From assembly GCF_900114475.1 (NCBI RefSeq), contig NZ_FOTE01000019.1, positions 39,955 through 103,954 of the forward strand: a DNA stretch of 64,000 nucleotides, in the 5' to 3' direction. The position numbers and the translations under genes were made by a program. Position 1 is the first letter of the stretch. Each line of letters begins with the position of its first letter. The DNA comes from Paenibacillus sp. 1_12. GTDB lineage: Bacteria; Bacillota; Bacilli; Paenibacillales; NBRC-103111. Under the pieces are notes generated by a model, which saw only the letters and a list, made by a program, of their open reading frames with translations, had not been told where the DNA came from and did not search any database. Of the stretch, positions 1 to 9,921 are shown piece after piece.

Positions 1-3000
1 CGTAATGTCAACAGTATCTACAGCATAACCAACATTTGCAAAGTAACTGTTGTGTTCCTTATCAAATACGGGTGTGATGGTACCTTGCGTGATTGTGAGA
101 CTGCTTAATGAAGCATCACTGCTCAGGACCACGTTGTCCAGAACTGTCACACTCACCAATACCTTGTATTCACGGTTTGTAATCGTGATTTCCGAGCTGC
201 CAGTGCTGACTGCCGTTACTTTTCCGAAAGCATCAACGGTTGCTACATGGGTATTGGATGATGCAAAATGGCTCGAACCTGTTACGTCCAAAGTATCTCC
301 GTTTTCATACCTTTGCGTCACTTTAATAGTATGAGCTTCACCAATTTGGAGGCTGTACTTCGTCGAGTCAAGCATAATACCTGTCGAATTAAACGCATCA
401 ACCATCACTATAGGGTCTCTTGCATCTGCCGGAGATACATTCGTTGTTGAATTTATAAAAGATACTCCGTCAGCGTGTCTGACATAATATCCATATGCCG
501 GAAGATCACGCCATATATTGGATTCGGGATACTGGCCGAGGGCGTATTCCGGCGGGTTTCCGGGTACCGTCGTTCTGCCTCCTTTGTAAGTGATATGGAC
601 ATTTTCAAAATAAATATTTTTCAATCTATATTTCGTGCCATCCGACATATTGGCTCCTGCTATCGGAGAAGCCCAGGAAGTGTTCATGTCTTTTCCAATA
701 ATATCCTGGAATCTTACCGTATCCATCGTTCCTAATCTTGGTTTATCGTCTTTTGTTGTACGGTCGCTTCTCTTTCCAAGAATAACGAAGAATGGATTCC
801 CCGCATCCTGGACATCAATCCTTTGGAAGGTGATATTGGATACTTCTGCTCCGTCAACCGATTCAACGCACATCGCACAATATTTAACACCTTTCACCAT
901 GACATCTTCAAACCTGACGTTCTTGAATGCCCCATAACTAGCTGTTCCAAACTTTAAGCCGTTTGTACCCGAAGCAGTAACATTGGAATTACGGACCAAC
1001 AGATCCACGACTCCGCGACTTTTACCGCTTTTAATACAAATCGCATCATCGCCGGTATTCACAGTAACGTCCTCAATTACAACATGCCAGCTATCAACGA
1101 TATCAATTCCGTCCCTGTTGCTTGCCAGCTTAACATCCAAATATAAGTTCCTTATGATCAAATAATCGGTTTCCGCATTTACAACAGTCCACATGCTTGA
1201 TTTCGTAATATATAAGTTCTGTATGGTTACATTATTGCTAAGTACAGTATAAATGGCCATAGGTCTTGTGGGTTCGCTCCCTGTGCTAAAGGACCCGCCG
1301 CTTCCATCAATTGTACCTCCACCGTCAATTTTCACATTCTCTACATGGTTCGCATAAATCAATGCTTTATTACAATTGGCTTCAGGACCTAATTGTGTAT
1401 TATAAGTAAGCGGATGGGTATCCGGATAATCTGAAGCTGAAGTGCTTCCCTTTAATGTTGCTGAGGAATCGATATAAAGTGTCATATTACTCTTCAATTC
1501 GATCATTCCTGAAAGAAATGTACCGTGATGCAAGTAAACCGATCCACCAGTACCTGCAGCAGCTTCGATTGCAGCCTGAATGGCAGCTGTATCCTTAGTT
1601 GTACCATCCCCTATGGCCCCATAATTCTTAACATCGAATACCGGTGTCGGCGGCCCTCCTATAAAGGATGCTTGGTTGTATACTTTGATATTGTCAAAGT
1701 ACAGTGCGCCGGTATTACCCGAATCTATGCTGAACGATAGCTTCCCTACATCAGAAGCCTGGGTCACAAAAGGAATGCCGCTTCCTCTTTTTACTCCGTC
1801 AATGTACAGATCATACTTATTGGCAGTTGTATCAAGCACTGCCCTGATTATATACCATTTGTCAGCATCGAAAGTTACACCTGCATGGGTCCATGTCCCA
1901 TTTTTCTCATATGCGATATTGGTACCATTGAATGCTATGCGTGCAATAATATTACCATGACTGTCATAGATGTATGGGATGTACTTAATTCCCGCTCTTT
2001 CCATAGCTTTAACTTTAGCTTCAACTGTCACTATTCCATCTAGTGAGGGGAAAGTTTTTTCTGCAGATGCATGATTCCCAGCAGCACTTTTAGATATCAT
2101 AATACTCTTATCAGCCGGGAATGGAACTTCTTGTACGTTCACAATGCCGCCAGAAGTATCCGTGACCCAACCGGTCGGCGCATTGCCAGTTTTATCACTG
2201 TTAAAGCTGTCGTTAACTGTAAGCTCTTTCGCTGCCTGCGGGAAATTGTTAAGTGGAGCCGCAGTAACAGCAGTAGCTTTACTGCTTTGTACAGATTCAA
2301 TAACTTGTCCGCCAGGAGTAGTAAATACGGATGTTACCTTATAATCGTATGCTGTGCTGGGCAATACGTTGTTATCAATATAGGCTGCAATGCCAGGCTG
2401 GGATTGGCCCACATAACGATATTGGCTATCTTGTGCATTCGCTCTATAAATACTGTATTTTGTTGCACCAGCCGCCGGAATCCAGTTTAATGTTACGGAT
2501 GTGTTCCATTCTTGTCCAACACTAAGCCCTTGAGGTGCAGCTATCGTTGAGATTGAATTTACATTCACATTTGCCTGAGCTTGATACACGTTTTGTCCAA
2601 CTGTATAGGTTGCGGTTAGCTGTGCAGTCCCTACGCCGACTGCAATAATTTCACCTGTTTGGTCGATTGTTGCAACACTTGGATTTGAAGAAGTAATCAT
2701 ACTGCTGCTTGTTACATTCTCTTTGGCTCCATCTCCGTCAATCGAATTCACTTTTGCTTTAAAAGTATCGCCTGTATAGAGGTCATATGTGGATTTATCA
2801 AAGTTAATCCCTTCTACTTGAGCAGGAAGCATTGTATATACTTTAAGATTATTAACATAGCTTGTGGACGCATTACTATTATCTGCTTTAAACATAACCC
2901 TTGTTATACTCGTATTACCAGAAAAATCAAGCAGCATATCTTCCCTGATAATATCCTGTTGAACCCCGTCAATCCAAAGATCGTAGGTATTCGCGTTTGT

Positions 3001-4698
3001 ATTAACGACTATTTTCAGGTTATACCATTTGTTTTTCTCGAAAGGTTGTGCATTAATAGTACTGGTTTTACCGAGTGCAACAAAATAGCCATTTCTAAAC
3101 CCAAATTTCATAAAAGCCTTATCATTACTGTTATATAAATAGGGAGCTACGCTAAATTGATCCCCTGTTGTCATCACTCTTGCCTCTATAGCTACTTTTC
3201 CAGTAAGTCCCGGAAAAATCCTGTTAGCTTCAGCCGCATCCGTTTTGTTTGCAACGAACAAGCCTAAACTCTTGTCAGAAGCAGATGGTATTTCTGCCAC
3301 AGCTGCTTTTCCGGTACCTGCAAGTATATCTGTCCATCCGGTTGGCAATGCTTCTGTTACCATGCTGTTAAAATCATCATTTACTATAAACCCTGATGCC
3401 GCTGATGTCGTAGCACTTACTTTTGCACTTCGCGCGGATTCAATAACTTGTCCGCCGGGTGTGACAAACACGGACGATACCATATAATCATAGGCTGTAC
3501 TTGCTAATACGGTACTATCCGTATAAGGGGTTGTAGTTGATTCTCCTATTTTACTATATTGTCCGCTTCCCGCAGCCGTCCTGTAAATATAATATTTTGC
3601 TGTATTGGGTGCAGCAGACCAATTCAATTGCACTAATGTGTCCGTCACAGTACTTGTGCTAATACCTGATGGTGCCATAAGAGTCGGTAGCGGATTTACA
3701 TTCACCGTTGCCGATGCGGGTGTACTATATACACTATTTGAAACCGAGACTTGTGTAGTACCCTGAATATTTGCTGTAATCTTCCCTATCGTCGGGTCGA
3801 TGGATGCAATGCTGGTGTTCAAGGATGAAAAAGAATTCCCACTTGTTATCACTTGTTTGCTCTTATCTGAATAAACCGCTTTCACAACTGTTTGAATTAC
3901 ATCTCCTGTATAAACGCTATACGTAGCCGGATCAAATTCTAAACCTGTAACTGTAGCAGAAGGCTTCATTGTATATATTTTTAAATTATCATAATAAATG
4001 GTACCTGTATTGTCGCCTGAGTCCATTTTAAGAGTGACTTTCCCCACAGATCCGCCCGATGAAGCTGCTAGAGCTTGACCAGTCAGCTTGCTAGTCCCAT
4101 TTATATACAGGTCATAGGTATCACTTGATGTATTAATCACTACTTTGATGTCATACCATTGGTCCTGATTAAATGCCTGTACTTTATTTTGCATTCCTGC
4201 ATTATTTGCCTTTATCTGTCCACCATTCCACTGTATTTTTACTATAGAAGCACCCGCCCCATTAGTTATATATGGGGCAACCTGTGTTCCAGTCATCGGA
4301 CCAGACGACATGACACTAGCCTCAACTACCACTAACCCGCTTAACGGTTGACTGGTAAAATCTACCGAGGACTCCGCTTTGTTGGTATTGTTTGCTGACT
4401 TAGTTATCTTCACGCTTCTATTGGAGGCATCGGGAGGGTTCCCCACAGTTACAGTACCACCTGTCGTCTCCGTAAACCAGTAATTCTTATCTAACACACC
4501 ATTGCTTTGTGATGACCAATCCTTGTAATTTGGCGCTTGACCTGTTGGAAAGTTCGTGCTGCTGTTAAAGTTCTCGTCCAAATAGTAGTTTTCCGCGCCT
4601 CCTGCTTGCACAACGGTTGAGTTAAGGTTAACGGCAGGTAGCATGCCTACCAGCAATGCGGCTATTAGCAGCATGCTTGTGAATCCTTTTTTTCTCAT
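1..4698 (-). CDS. Giant secreted modular GH28 pectinase (C-terminus beyond window)
   Basis: At least 1566 codons, open to the left edge. The start is ATG at 4698 behind AGGGAG. An N-terminal signal peptide (about 1-32, ending VVQAGG) indicates secretion. Domains in order: LamG-like beta-sandwich (about 35-240), BIG2 Ig-like (about 245-330), FN3 (about 335-425), a second LamG-like/BIG2/FN3 set (about 434-812), a third LamG-like module (about 822-1011), the GH28 parallel beta-helix (about 1019-1420, opening FDVKNYGAIGDG), another BIG2 domain, then the start of a cadherin-like beta-sandwich. GH28 signatures NRDGID (near residue 1194) and TGDD (near 1216) supply the catalytic aspartates. The usual GHG motif reads TNGLKFGTAS, so exact specificity is open. 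GH28 enzymes hydrolyse polygalacturonan or rhamnogalacturonan. It is the last visible gene of the pectin operon, 59 bp after the cytoplasmic GH28. The other modules probably bind the wall or substrate. Confidence 0.9.
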   Translation of the reverse strand, partial: MRKKGFTSMLLIAALLVGMLPAVNLNSTVVQAGGAENYYLDENFNSSTNFPTGQAPNYKDWSSQSNGVLDKNYWFTETTGGTVTVGNPPDASNRSVKITKSANNTNKAESSVDFTSQPLSGLVVVEASVMSSGPMTGTQVAPYITNGAGASIVKIQWNGGQIKANNAGMQNKVQAFNQDQWYDIKVVINTSSDTYDLYINGTSKLTGQALAASSGGSVGKVTLKMDSGDNTGTIYYDNLKIYTMKPSATVTGLEFDPATYSVYTGDVIQTVVKAVYSDKSKQVITSGNSFSSLNTSIASIDPTIGKITANIQGTTQVSVSNSVYSTPASATVNVNPLPTLMAPSGISTSTVTDTLVQLNWSAAPNTAKYYIYRTAAGSGQYSKIGESTTTPYTDSTVLASTAYDYMVSSVFVTPGGQVIESARSAKVSATTSAASGFIVNDDFNSMVTEALPTGWTDILAGTGKAAVAEIPSASDKSLGLFVANKTDAAEANRIFPGLTGKVAIEARVMTTGDQFSVAPYLYNSNDKAFMKFGFRNGYFVALGKTSTINAQPFEKNKWYNLKIVVNTNANTYDLWIDGVQQDIIREDMLLDFSGNTSITRVMFKADNSNASTSYVNNLKVYTMLPAQVEGINFDKSTYDLYTGDTFKAKVNSIDGDGAKENVTSSSMITSSNPSVATIDQTGEIIAVGVGTAQLTATYTVGQNVYQAQANVNVNSISTIAAPQGLSVGQEWNTSVTLNWIPAAGATKYSIYRANAQDSQYRYVGQSQPGIAAYIDNNVLPSTAYDYKVTSVFTTPGGQVIESVQSSKATAVTAAPLNNFPQAAKELTVNDSFNSDKTGNAPTGWVTDTSGGIVNVQEVPFPADKSIMISKSAAGNHASAEKTFPSLDGIVTVEAKVKAMERAGIKYIPYIYDSHGNIIARIAFNGTNIAYEKNGTWTHAGVTFDADKWYIIRAVLDTTANKYDLYIDGVKRGSGIPFVTQASDVGKLSFSIDSGNTGALYFDNIKVYNQASFIGGPPTPVFDVKNYGAIGDGTTKDTAAIQAAIEAAAGTGGSVYLHHGTFLSGMIELKSNMTLYIDSSATLKGSTSASDYPDTHPLTYNTQLGPEANCNKALIYANHVENVKIDGGGTIDGSGGSFSTGSEPTRPMAIYTVLSNNVTIQNLYITKSSMWTVVNAETDYLIIRNLYLDVKLASNRDGIDIVDSWHVVIEDVTVNTGDDAICIKSGKSRGVVDLLVRNSNVTASGTNGLKFGTASYGAFKNVRFEDVMVKGVKYCAMCVESVDGAEVSNITFQRIDVQDAGNPFFVILGKRSDRTTKDDKPRLGTMDTVRFQDIIGKDMNTSWASPIAGANMSDGTKYRLKNIYFENVHITYKGGRTTVPGNPPEYALGQYPESNIWRDLPAYGYYVRHADGVSFINSTTNVSPADARDPIVMVDAFNSTGIMLDSTKYSLQIGEAHTIKVTQRYENGDTLDVTGSSHFASSNTHVATVDAFGKVTAVSTGSSEITITNREYKVLVSVTVLDNVVLSSDASLSSLTITQGTITPVFDKEHNSYFANVGYAVDTVDIT

Positions 4699-4756
4699 AA
4701 CATTCTCCCTTATGTTATATTTTTCAGGCTTCAACTCTTCGGAATTGCAAAGCCAG

Positions 4757-4789
4757 ATCAATACCGGATCAATATCGGATCAATACCGG
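4757..4789. repeat. 11-bp tandem repeat (3 units) across a stop codon
   Basis: Three contiguous units: ATCAATACCGG, ATCAATATCGG, ATCAATACCGG. They cover the last codons and stop of the upstream GH28 gene. The 11-bp unit is not a multiple of three, so gain or loss of a unit would change the reading frame and C-terminus. Confidence 0.85.
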
Positions 4790-6059
4790 CTGGAACTTCA
4801 AAAGAATCCATGCGTTCCACTGTTAAATCACGGACATGATCCGCGTAAAGGCGTCCCCTGTCGGGAATGCTGTCCGACTGCTCCTGTTGAATGCGGATAT
4901 CACTTAGAAGCAAACCGTCGACGTTAACAGCGATGAATTGGTAAGGATGCAAAGCGTGATTGAGCCGATCGGGATCGATCTCAACACGACGGGCCCCCGG
5001 CGGTTTGGTTGTATTCGCCAAATTGCAAGGGCCGGATACGTTCCAAATAATATTGCGGAAGCGAATATTCTCAATGGGCTGCTCTGGAATCCCTTCGATG
5101 TAGCACCGTCCCTTTGCCGTCACCGTAATATTATCAAATGTAATGTTTCGGATACGTCCTATCTTCGGTTCCTTGTAATAACGGGGAGTAATGTCTAATA
5201 TAATCGGGAATTCATTGCGTGCTTCAATGACCATGTTGCTGAACACCATATTTTCGTATACGCTTCCATCCTTCATGTAGAGAGCAAGCGCCACATCCGT
5301 ATTATAGATGATGCAGTTATTAAAAGTGATGTTGCGAACGGATCCGGTAGCTTCTGTACCGATTTTAAGAGCGGCATGCCGGGAACTAAGTATGCAATTG
5401 GTTACCGTAATATTTTCACACAAGTCTCCTTCCGTGCTTTTAATCACAATACAATCGTCGCCTGTCTTAATATTGCAATCGCTGATGATGACATTTTTAC
5501 AACCATCGGGATCAATGCCGTCGGTATTAATACGATTCATGTCGGCCAAGATGGTAAGCCCCCGTACCATCACATCCTCGCAGCGCATCAGATGTAAAGT
5601 CCAAAAGCAAGAATATTGCAGCGTGACATCCAGAAATTTAACATTTTTACAATCCCGATAAAATACTAAGGCAGGCCGAAATTTCACTTCTGCGGCCGCA
5701 GACGGAGGTAGAGGACTGGCGCCTCCGCCATCGATGATGCCTTGCCCTGTAATCGAGACGTTGTCCACACCATCGGCCCAAATTAATGCTTGGATTTGAC
5801 CAGGCAAATTTCCGTAAGGCGTCTTGCAAATTTCAGGAAAAAGCGCTGGATTATCTGCCCCTCGGATGATAGCACCCATTTCCAGATGCAAACACACATT
5901 CGAGCGGATTTGAATCGTTCCGCACAGATAAGCTCCTTGCGGCACAAGAACCATGCCTCCACCGTTTCGGCTGCAATCGTCAATAGCTGATTGGATCGCC
6001 TTATGATCTAATGTCGATCCGTCCCCAATAGCTCCAAAATGCTTCACATTATAGCTCAT
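4758..6059 (-). CDS. Cytoplasmic GH28 family polygalacturonase-type glycosidase
   Basis: 433 aa, no signal peptide, so probably cytoplasmic and acting on imported oligomers. It starts at ATG 6059 behind GAGAGGAG. It opens with the beta-helix N-terminal motif KHFGAIGDG. The catalytic region shows NTDGIDPDG (about 178-186) and KTGDDCIVIKS (about 197-207), giving the three expected aspartates. The GHG-equivalent position reads SRHAALKIGTE, keeping a His. The family hydrolyses galacturonan or rhamnogalacturonan oligosaccharides by inversion, and this variant resembles the intracellular exo-acting type. It lies 87 bp downstream of the solute-binding lipoprotein gene in the same operon, which supports import followed by intracellular breakdown. 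The C-terminal end lies in an 11-bp tandem repeat. Confidence 0.9.
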   Translation of the reverse strand: MSYNVKHFGAIGDGSTLDHKAIQSAIDDCSRNGGGMVLVPQGAYLCGTIQIRSNVCLHLEMGAIIRGADNPALFPEICKTPYGNLPGQIQALIWADGVDNVSITGQGIIDGGGASPLPPSAAAEVKFRPALVFYRDCKNVKFLDVTLQYSCFWTLHLMRCEDVMVRGLTILADMNRINTDGIDPDGCKNVIISDCNIKTGDDCIVIKSTEGDLCENITVTNCILSSRHAALKIGTEATGSVRNITFNNCIIYNTDVALALYMKDGSVYENMVFSNMVIEARNEFPIILDITPRYYKEPKIGRIRNITFDNITVTAKGRCYIEGIPEQPIENIRFRNIIWNVSGPCNLANTTKPPGARRVEIDPDRLNHALHPYQFIAVNVDGLLLSDIRIQQEQSDSIPDRGRLYADHVRDLTVERMDSFEVPAGIDPILIRY

Positions 6060-6096
6060 ATTGATCTCCTCTCAAGTGTAAAGGTCATGATACAAA

Positions 6097-6125
6097 CCCC
6101 AAAGAACGAACATCCGTCTTCGGGG
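6097..6125 (-). other. Intergenic hairpin between binding protein and GH28 genes
   Basis: On the minus strand CCCCGAAGA can pair with TCTTTGGGG (one G-U pair) in the 87-bp gap. There is no U-run, so an mRNA-stabilising or partial attenuation role is more likely than full termination. Confidence 0.45.
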
Positions 6126-6146
6126 TACTTTGTTTTTGGAAACGAA

Positions 6147-7793
6147 TTATTTTTTATTCAAGAACTTATAAATGTCCTGCGTGAGGAATGCCTTGTCTTT
6201 GTTATCCGCGTACCACTTAGCATACCAATCTTCCAATTGCTTTCCTCCGCCTTTATCCCACACTGCTTTCGCATCCGCGAGCGCCTTGTCAATCGTGTAA
6301 GTCGATCCGCTAACAATCGATTTAGCCCATATACTCGTAATTTGCAGACTGAGATCAGCATTGATTTTTGCAAGGTCAGTCGGCAAATTAGGCATATGTT
6401 CAGAAAGTGTTAAATCCGGCATAGGTCTTTCAGGCGATTCATAGGCTTCCCGAGCTTGCTTGATGAAAGTTAAGTAAGCATTTTGATCGGGTACCTGTGG
6501 ATCGAAAGAGCTCTCCGTTTGGTTGCAAGCCCCCACTAAGTCTGGTGACGTTTGCATAGCAAGATCAGGTACATAAACAAGCTCTTTTTTGTTTTTCTCC
6601 AAATCAATCGGTGCTGGGCATCCGTTAGCTCCTTGCTTCCAATGGGTACCTTCCAATCCGTACTTCATGACCACTGCTGTTTCTTTAGATGCTATGAAAT
6701 CGATGTATTTCACTGCAGCTACCGGATCCTTAGCACCCCGATAAACGACGGTAGTCATTTGCGCCGGATTAAGAAAGTTCATACTGAATTGGCCGAATTG
6801 CGTCTTTGGCAAAGGCATCGGCAATATTTCTGCGCCAGGCACATTTTTCTTCAACGTTTGGTAGTTGGATAATCCCGGATTGAATTGCTGCGAATGCTGC
6901 ATCGCATATATCCCAAGCTTACCGCTAAGCCAATCCTGCTTTGCCTTTTCGCCATTTTTGTCGGTAAGGTAATCTTTGTCTACTATGCCCTCGTCAAATA
7001 GCATTTTCTTAAATTCGTTGCTAGCTTTTGTTCTGTCCCAATCGTATGTGAGCTTTCCATCCTTAACGACCCAACCAACATCGCCATACATCTTACTGAT
7101 CGCCATTCCAGTATCAGCGGCGATTGAAATTCCATAGGTATTCTTTTTCCCATCCCCATCCGGATCCTGTTCTGTGAAAGCTTTAGCAACCTTAAAAAGC
7201 TCCTCTGGTGTCTGAGGCATTGGCAGATTCAGCTTTTTCAACCAATCGGCACGAATAATAAGAGAATACATGGACATCGTTCCCTGCAATCGGCCTATTT
7301 CATAAAGCTTACCGTCCGGCTTGGTTCCTGCCTTTTTCAACTGTGGGTATTGCTCCAGCAGCTTTTTGTAGTTAGGTGCATACTTGTCAATTAAATCGTC
7401 TAACGGCAGCAGCTGCTTTTGTTGATACAATAGATCACGATACTGCGGGTCGTACTCATTGATGACATCAGGTACTTCTCCCGAGGCGAATAAGGTATTA
7501 AATTTAGCGATAGAGTCCGTTCTTGGAATCAAAATATATTTCACATCGGTGGGCCCATTTTTATTAACCCAGTCAGTCCACCTGCTTTTATCCATTGTGC
7601 CTTCTTCCGCAGGGACACGTCCTCGGTCGTAAAGTGTGACGGTCGCTGCCCCTCTAACTGCAGCCTGTGTTGTTGCCTTTCCGTTATCGGATTTTGGTTG
7701 CTCCTGCTTACTGTCTGCGCAACCAACAACCAGAGAACTGGACAAAGCGGTTAGAGCAAGCATAGACATCCATTTTTGTGAAGAAATCATCAT
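6147..7793 (-). CDS. Extracellular solute-binding lipoprotein (LplA-type)
   Basis: 548 aa. ATG 7793 follows AAGGAGG by 7 nt. Lipobox LVVGC gives a lipidated Cys25. The rest is a family-1-like extracellular sugar-binding protein of the large Paenibacillus/Bacillus LplA type, including the Ca-binding-like segment DPDGDGKKNTYG. It should capture oligosaccharides outside the membrane and deliver them to the two permeases encoded immediately upstream. No ATPase gene is present in the operon. This transporter class normally shares an MsmX-type ATPase encoded elsewhere. The neighbouring GH28 genes suggest oligogalacturonides or rhamnogalacturonan fragments as substrate (inference). Confidence 0.92.
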   Translation of the reverse strand: MMISSQKWMSMLALTALSSSLVVGCADSKQEQPKSDNGKATTQAAVRGAATVTLYDRGRVPAEEGTMDKSRWTDWVNKNGPTDVKYILIPRTDSIAKFNTLFASGEVPDVINEYDPQYRDLLYQQKQLLPLDDLIDKYAPNYKKLLEQYPQLKKAGTKPDGKLYEIGRLQGTMSMYSLIIRADWLKKLNLPMPQTPEELFKVAKAFTEQDPDGDGKKNTYGISIAADTGMAISKMYGDVGWVVKDGKLTYDWDRTKASNEFKKMLFDEGIVDKDYLTDKNGEKAKQDWLSGKLGIYAMQHSQQFNPGLSNYQTLKKNVPGAEILPMPLPKTQFGQFSMNFLNPAQMTTVVYRGAKDPVAAVKYIDFIASKETAVVMKYGLEGTHWKQGANGCPAPIDLEKNKKELVYVPDLAMQTSPDLVGACNQTESSFDPQVPDQNAYLTFIKQAREAYESPERPMPDLTLSEHMPNLPTDLAKINADLSLQITSIWAKSIVSGSTYTIDKALADAKAVWDKGGGKQLEDWYAKWYADNKDKAFLTQDIYKFLNKK

Positions 7794-7865
7794 TCTTTTG
7801 CCTCCTTGAAATGTTTTTTCCTTGTCTATTTTTCTATCCCTTGCAAAAAATAAAAACGGAACAAG

Positions 7866-8741
7866 TTACCCTTTGACGGAACCGATCATCACACCTTTGA
7901 CGAAATATTTTTGCACAAAAGGATATACAACCAACATAGGTGCGATCATTATGATGATAGCGGCGCTCTTGATTGAATTTGGAGTGACTGCCTCGACGTC
8001 ATCGGGTTGTAAATTGTTCATTTGCTGCAATAGCTGCTGGCTTTGCACCATTTTTTGCACGAGAACGGTAAGGTTGAACAGTTTCGTATCATTGATGTAA
8101 ATCAGCACGCTCATAAACGCGTTCCAGAAACCAACACCATAAAAAAGCGCCAATGTGGCAACTACCGGCAGCGAGAGCGGCATGATGATTTGGCCCAGCA
8201 ATCTCAGTTCCCCACAGCCGTCTATCCGGGCAGCCTCCTCTACCTCCACAGGGATATTATCGAAAAAAGTGCGCATAACAAGCATGTTGTAAGTACTGAT
8301 GAGCCCAGGCAGCCAAAGAGCGCCATAGGAATTGACAAGGCCAAGCGATTTAACAAGCAAGTAAGTTGGGATCAAACCACCGCTGAATAACATAGTAAAC
8401 ACCATAGCCATCGTAAAAAATTTCCGTCCCCAAAAATATTTACGCGATAGCGGATATGCTGCCATAATCGTAAACAGCATGCTGAGCAATACGCCAACCA
8501 GCGTAATGACCACACTATTCTGAAAGGCTAGAACGATATTAGTTCCTTTGAGTAATGCTTTATATGAATCCAAGTTAAAGCCGATAGGCCACAAGGAAAC
8601 AAAGCCGGATGCAACCGCATTCTGATTGCTAACGGATACGGCAAAAATATTGATGATCGGCAGTAGGCAGCTAAGCGCTACTAAAGTCATGACGATATAA
8701 TTTACAACATAAAATAGCGATTCACCCTTTGTGTCGTTCAT
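7866..8741 (-). CDS. Carbohydrate ABC transporter permease (LplC/YtcP type)
   Basis: 291 aa. I chose ATG 8741 because AGGTGG lies just upstream; a longer frame beginning at TTG 8762 would overlap the previous gene without its own ribosome binding site. It has six predicted hydrophobic helices and the permease EAA loop (EEAARIDGCGELRLLGQIIMP is the region), which contacts the ATPase. The C-terminus FVKGVMIGSVKG is typical of this family. It pairs with the permease ending at 8756 to form the membrane channel and feeds from the lipoprotein encoded 72 bp downstream. Confidence 0.93.
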   Translation of the reverse strand: MNDTKGESLFYVVNYIVMTLVALSCLLPIINIFAVSVSNQNAVASGFVSLWPIGFNLDSYKALLKGTNIVLAFQNSVVITLVGVLLSMLFTIMAAYPLSRKYFWGRKFFTMAMVFTMLFSGGLIPTYLLVKSLGLVNSYGALWLPGLISTYNMLVMRTFFDNIPVEVEEAARIDGCGELRLLGQIIMPLSLPVVATLALFYGVGFWNAFMSVLIYINDTKLFNLTVLVQKMVQSQQLLQQMNNLQPDDVEAVTPNSIKSAAIIIMIAPMLVVYPFVQKYFVKGVMIGSVKG

Positions 8742-8755
8742 AACGCTCCACCTTT

Positions 8756-9718
8756 TTACCAAAGTCCTTGACCAAACGCACGAGCGATTCGATTGGTTAC
8801 CGCTACGAGAACAATCCCAATTAGCGATTCGAACAAGCCCATTGCCGCGGTAACACTAAAGTTAGCTCCTTGTAAACCTATTTTGAAAATATAAGTGCTA
8901 ATTACCTCGGATACTTGAGAAACAACCTGGTTTTGTAGCACGTAGACATGATCGAATCCGACTTCCATAACATGACCCATTGACAAAATGAGCATTAAAA
9001 TAATGGTTGGACGAATTCCAGGGAGTGTAACGTGCCATATTTTCCGCCATTTCCCCGCTCCATCCATATTGGCAGCTTCATATAAGCTGGGATCGATTGT
9101 GGTGAGCGAAGCTAAATAAATAATGGCACTAAACCCGGCCTCTTTCCATATCCCTGATCCGACGAAGATAGATACCCAAGAGACATCGTGGTACAGAAAT
9201 GCATAGCTTGAAAAGCCCAGCAGCTTCATTAATCCGTTGACGATGCCGGTCTGCTCGGCAAATACCGTCACCACAATGCCGCCGACAATGATCCACGACA
9301 AGAAGTGGGGAAGGTAGACCAGCGTTTGCACTGATTTTCTAAACCACAGCTTTCTTACCTCGTTCATCATGATAGCTAGAAGAATTGGAAACGGAAAGCC
9401 TACAAAAACGCGGAGACAGCTGAGCAGCATCGTATTGTAGATGATTTCCCGCGAATAGTTGTTTTCAAACAAATATTTGAAATGTTTGAACCCTACCCAT
9501 TCACTGCCCATAATTCCGTCAAAAAAATTGTAATCCTTAAATGCGATCACCAAACCGAGCATTGGTATGTACTTGAACACGATATAGAACAGAATGACCG
9601 GCATAAACATGGCCATAAGAGGAATGTTCTGTTTAATAATCCGCGATCTGCGCAGCTTGACGGATACATCCGCACGCTGCACGGTTTCCCTAGACAAAGG
9701 TGACTGAGCCTTGATCAT
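8756..9718 (-). CDS. Carbohydrate ABC transporter permease (LplB/YteP type)
   Basis: 320 aa, ATG 9718 behind AGGAGG (12-nt spacing). Predicted inner-membrane permease with six helices; the first is near residues 33-55 (MAMFMPVILFYIVFKYIPM). The EAA loop EAANMDGAGKWRKIWHVTLP is present. It is the first gene of the pectin transporter operon, followed 14 bp later by its partner permease. The family partner order (LplB, LplC, LplA) is conserved. No promoter was identified with confidence in the 203-bp gap upstream. Confidence 0.93.
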   Translation of the reverse strand: MIKAQSPLSRETVQRADVSVKLRRSRIIKQNIPLMAMFMPVILFYIVFKYIPMLGLVIAFKDYNFFDGIMGSEWVGFKHFKYLFENNYSREIIYNTMLLSCLRVFVGFPFPILLAIMMNEVRKLWFRKSVQTLVYLPHFLSWIIVGGIVVTVFAEQTGIVNGLMKLLGFSSYAFLYHDVSWVSIFVGSGIWKEAGFSAIIYLASLTTIDPSLYEAANMDGAGKWRKIWHVTLPGIRPTIILMLILSMGHVMEVGFDHVYVLQNQVVSQVSEVISTYIFKIGLQGANFSVTAAMGLFESLIGIVLVAVTNRIARAFGQGLW

Positions 9719-9829
9719 TTGTTTCGATTACCTCCTCTCTTTCGTTGTGTATGATTCGTTTGCAAATTGATCTTAATTGACGAGGGCTGGAGGTGTATAT
9801 AGATATGTTTTAATGTGATATGCAAAAAG

Positions 9830-9868
9830 AAAAAAAACCCTTCCCGTCTAATTTCTAAGAAAGAAGAG
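9830..9868 (-). terminator. Probable terminator of the AraC/YesN regulator gene
   Basis: On the minus strand GAAGAG-side sequence CTCTTC pairs with GAAGGG (one G-U pair) and is followed by eight Ts. It sits between the regulator stop (9922) and the transporter operon, so the regulator is probably a separate transcript. Confidence 0.5.
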
Positions 9869-9921
9869 CTTTGAAAAACAGTCAGTATTCATTTTGTTAC
9901 GGAATATACAATTTAGCAAAA

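Noticed and set aside
4757..4789. Tandem repeat considered as a CRISPR fragment
   Set aside because: Units are 11 bp and contiguous with no spacers.
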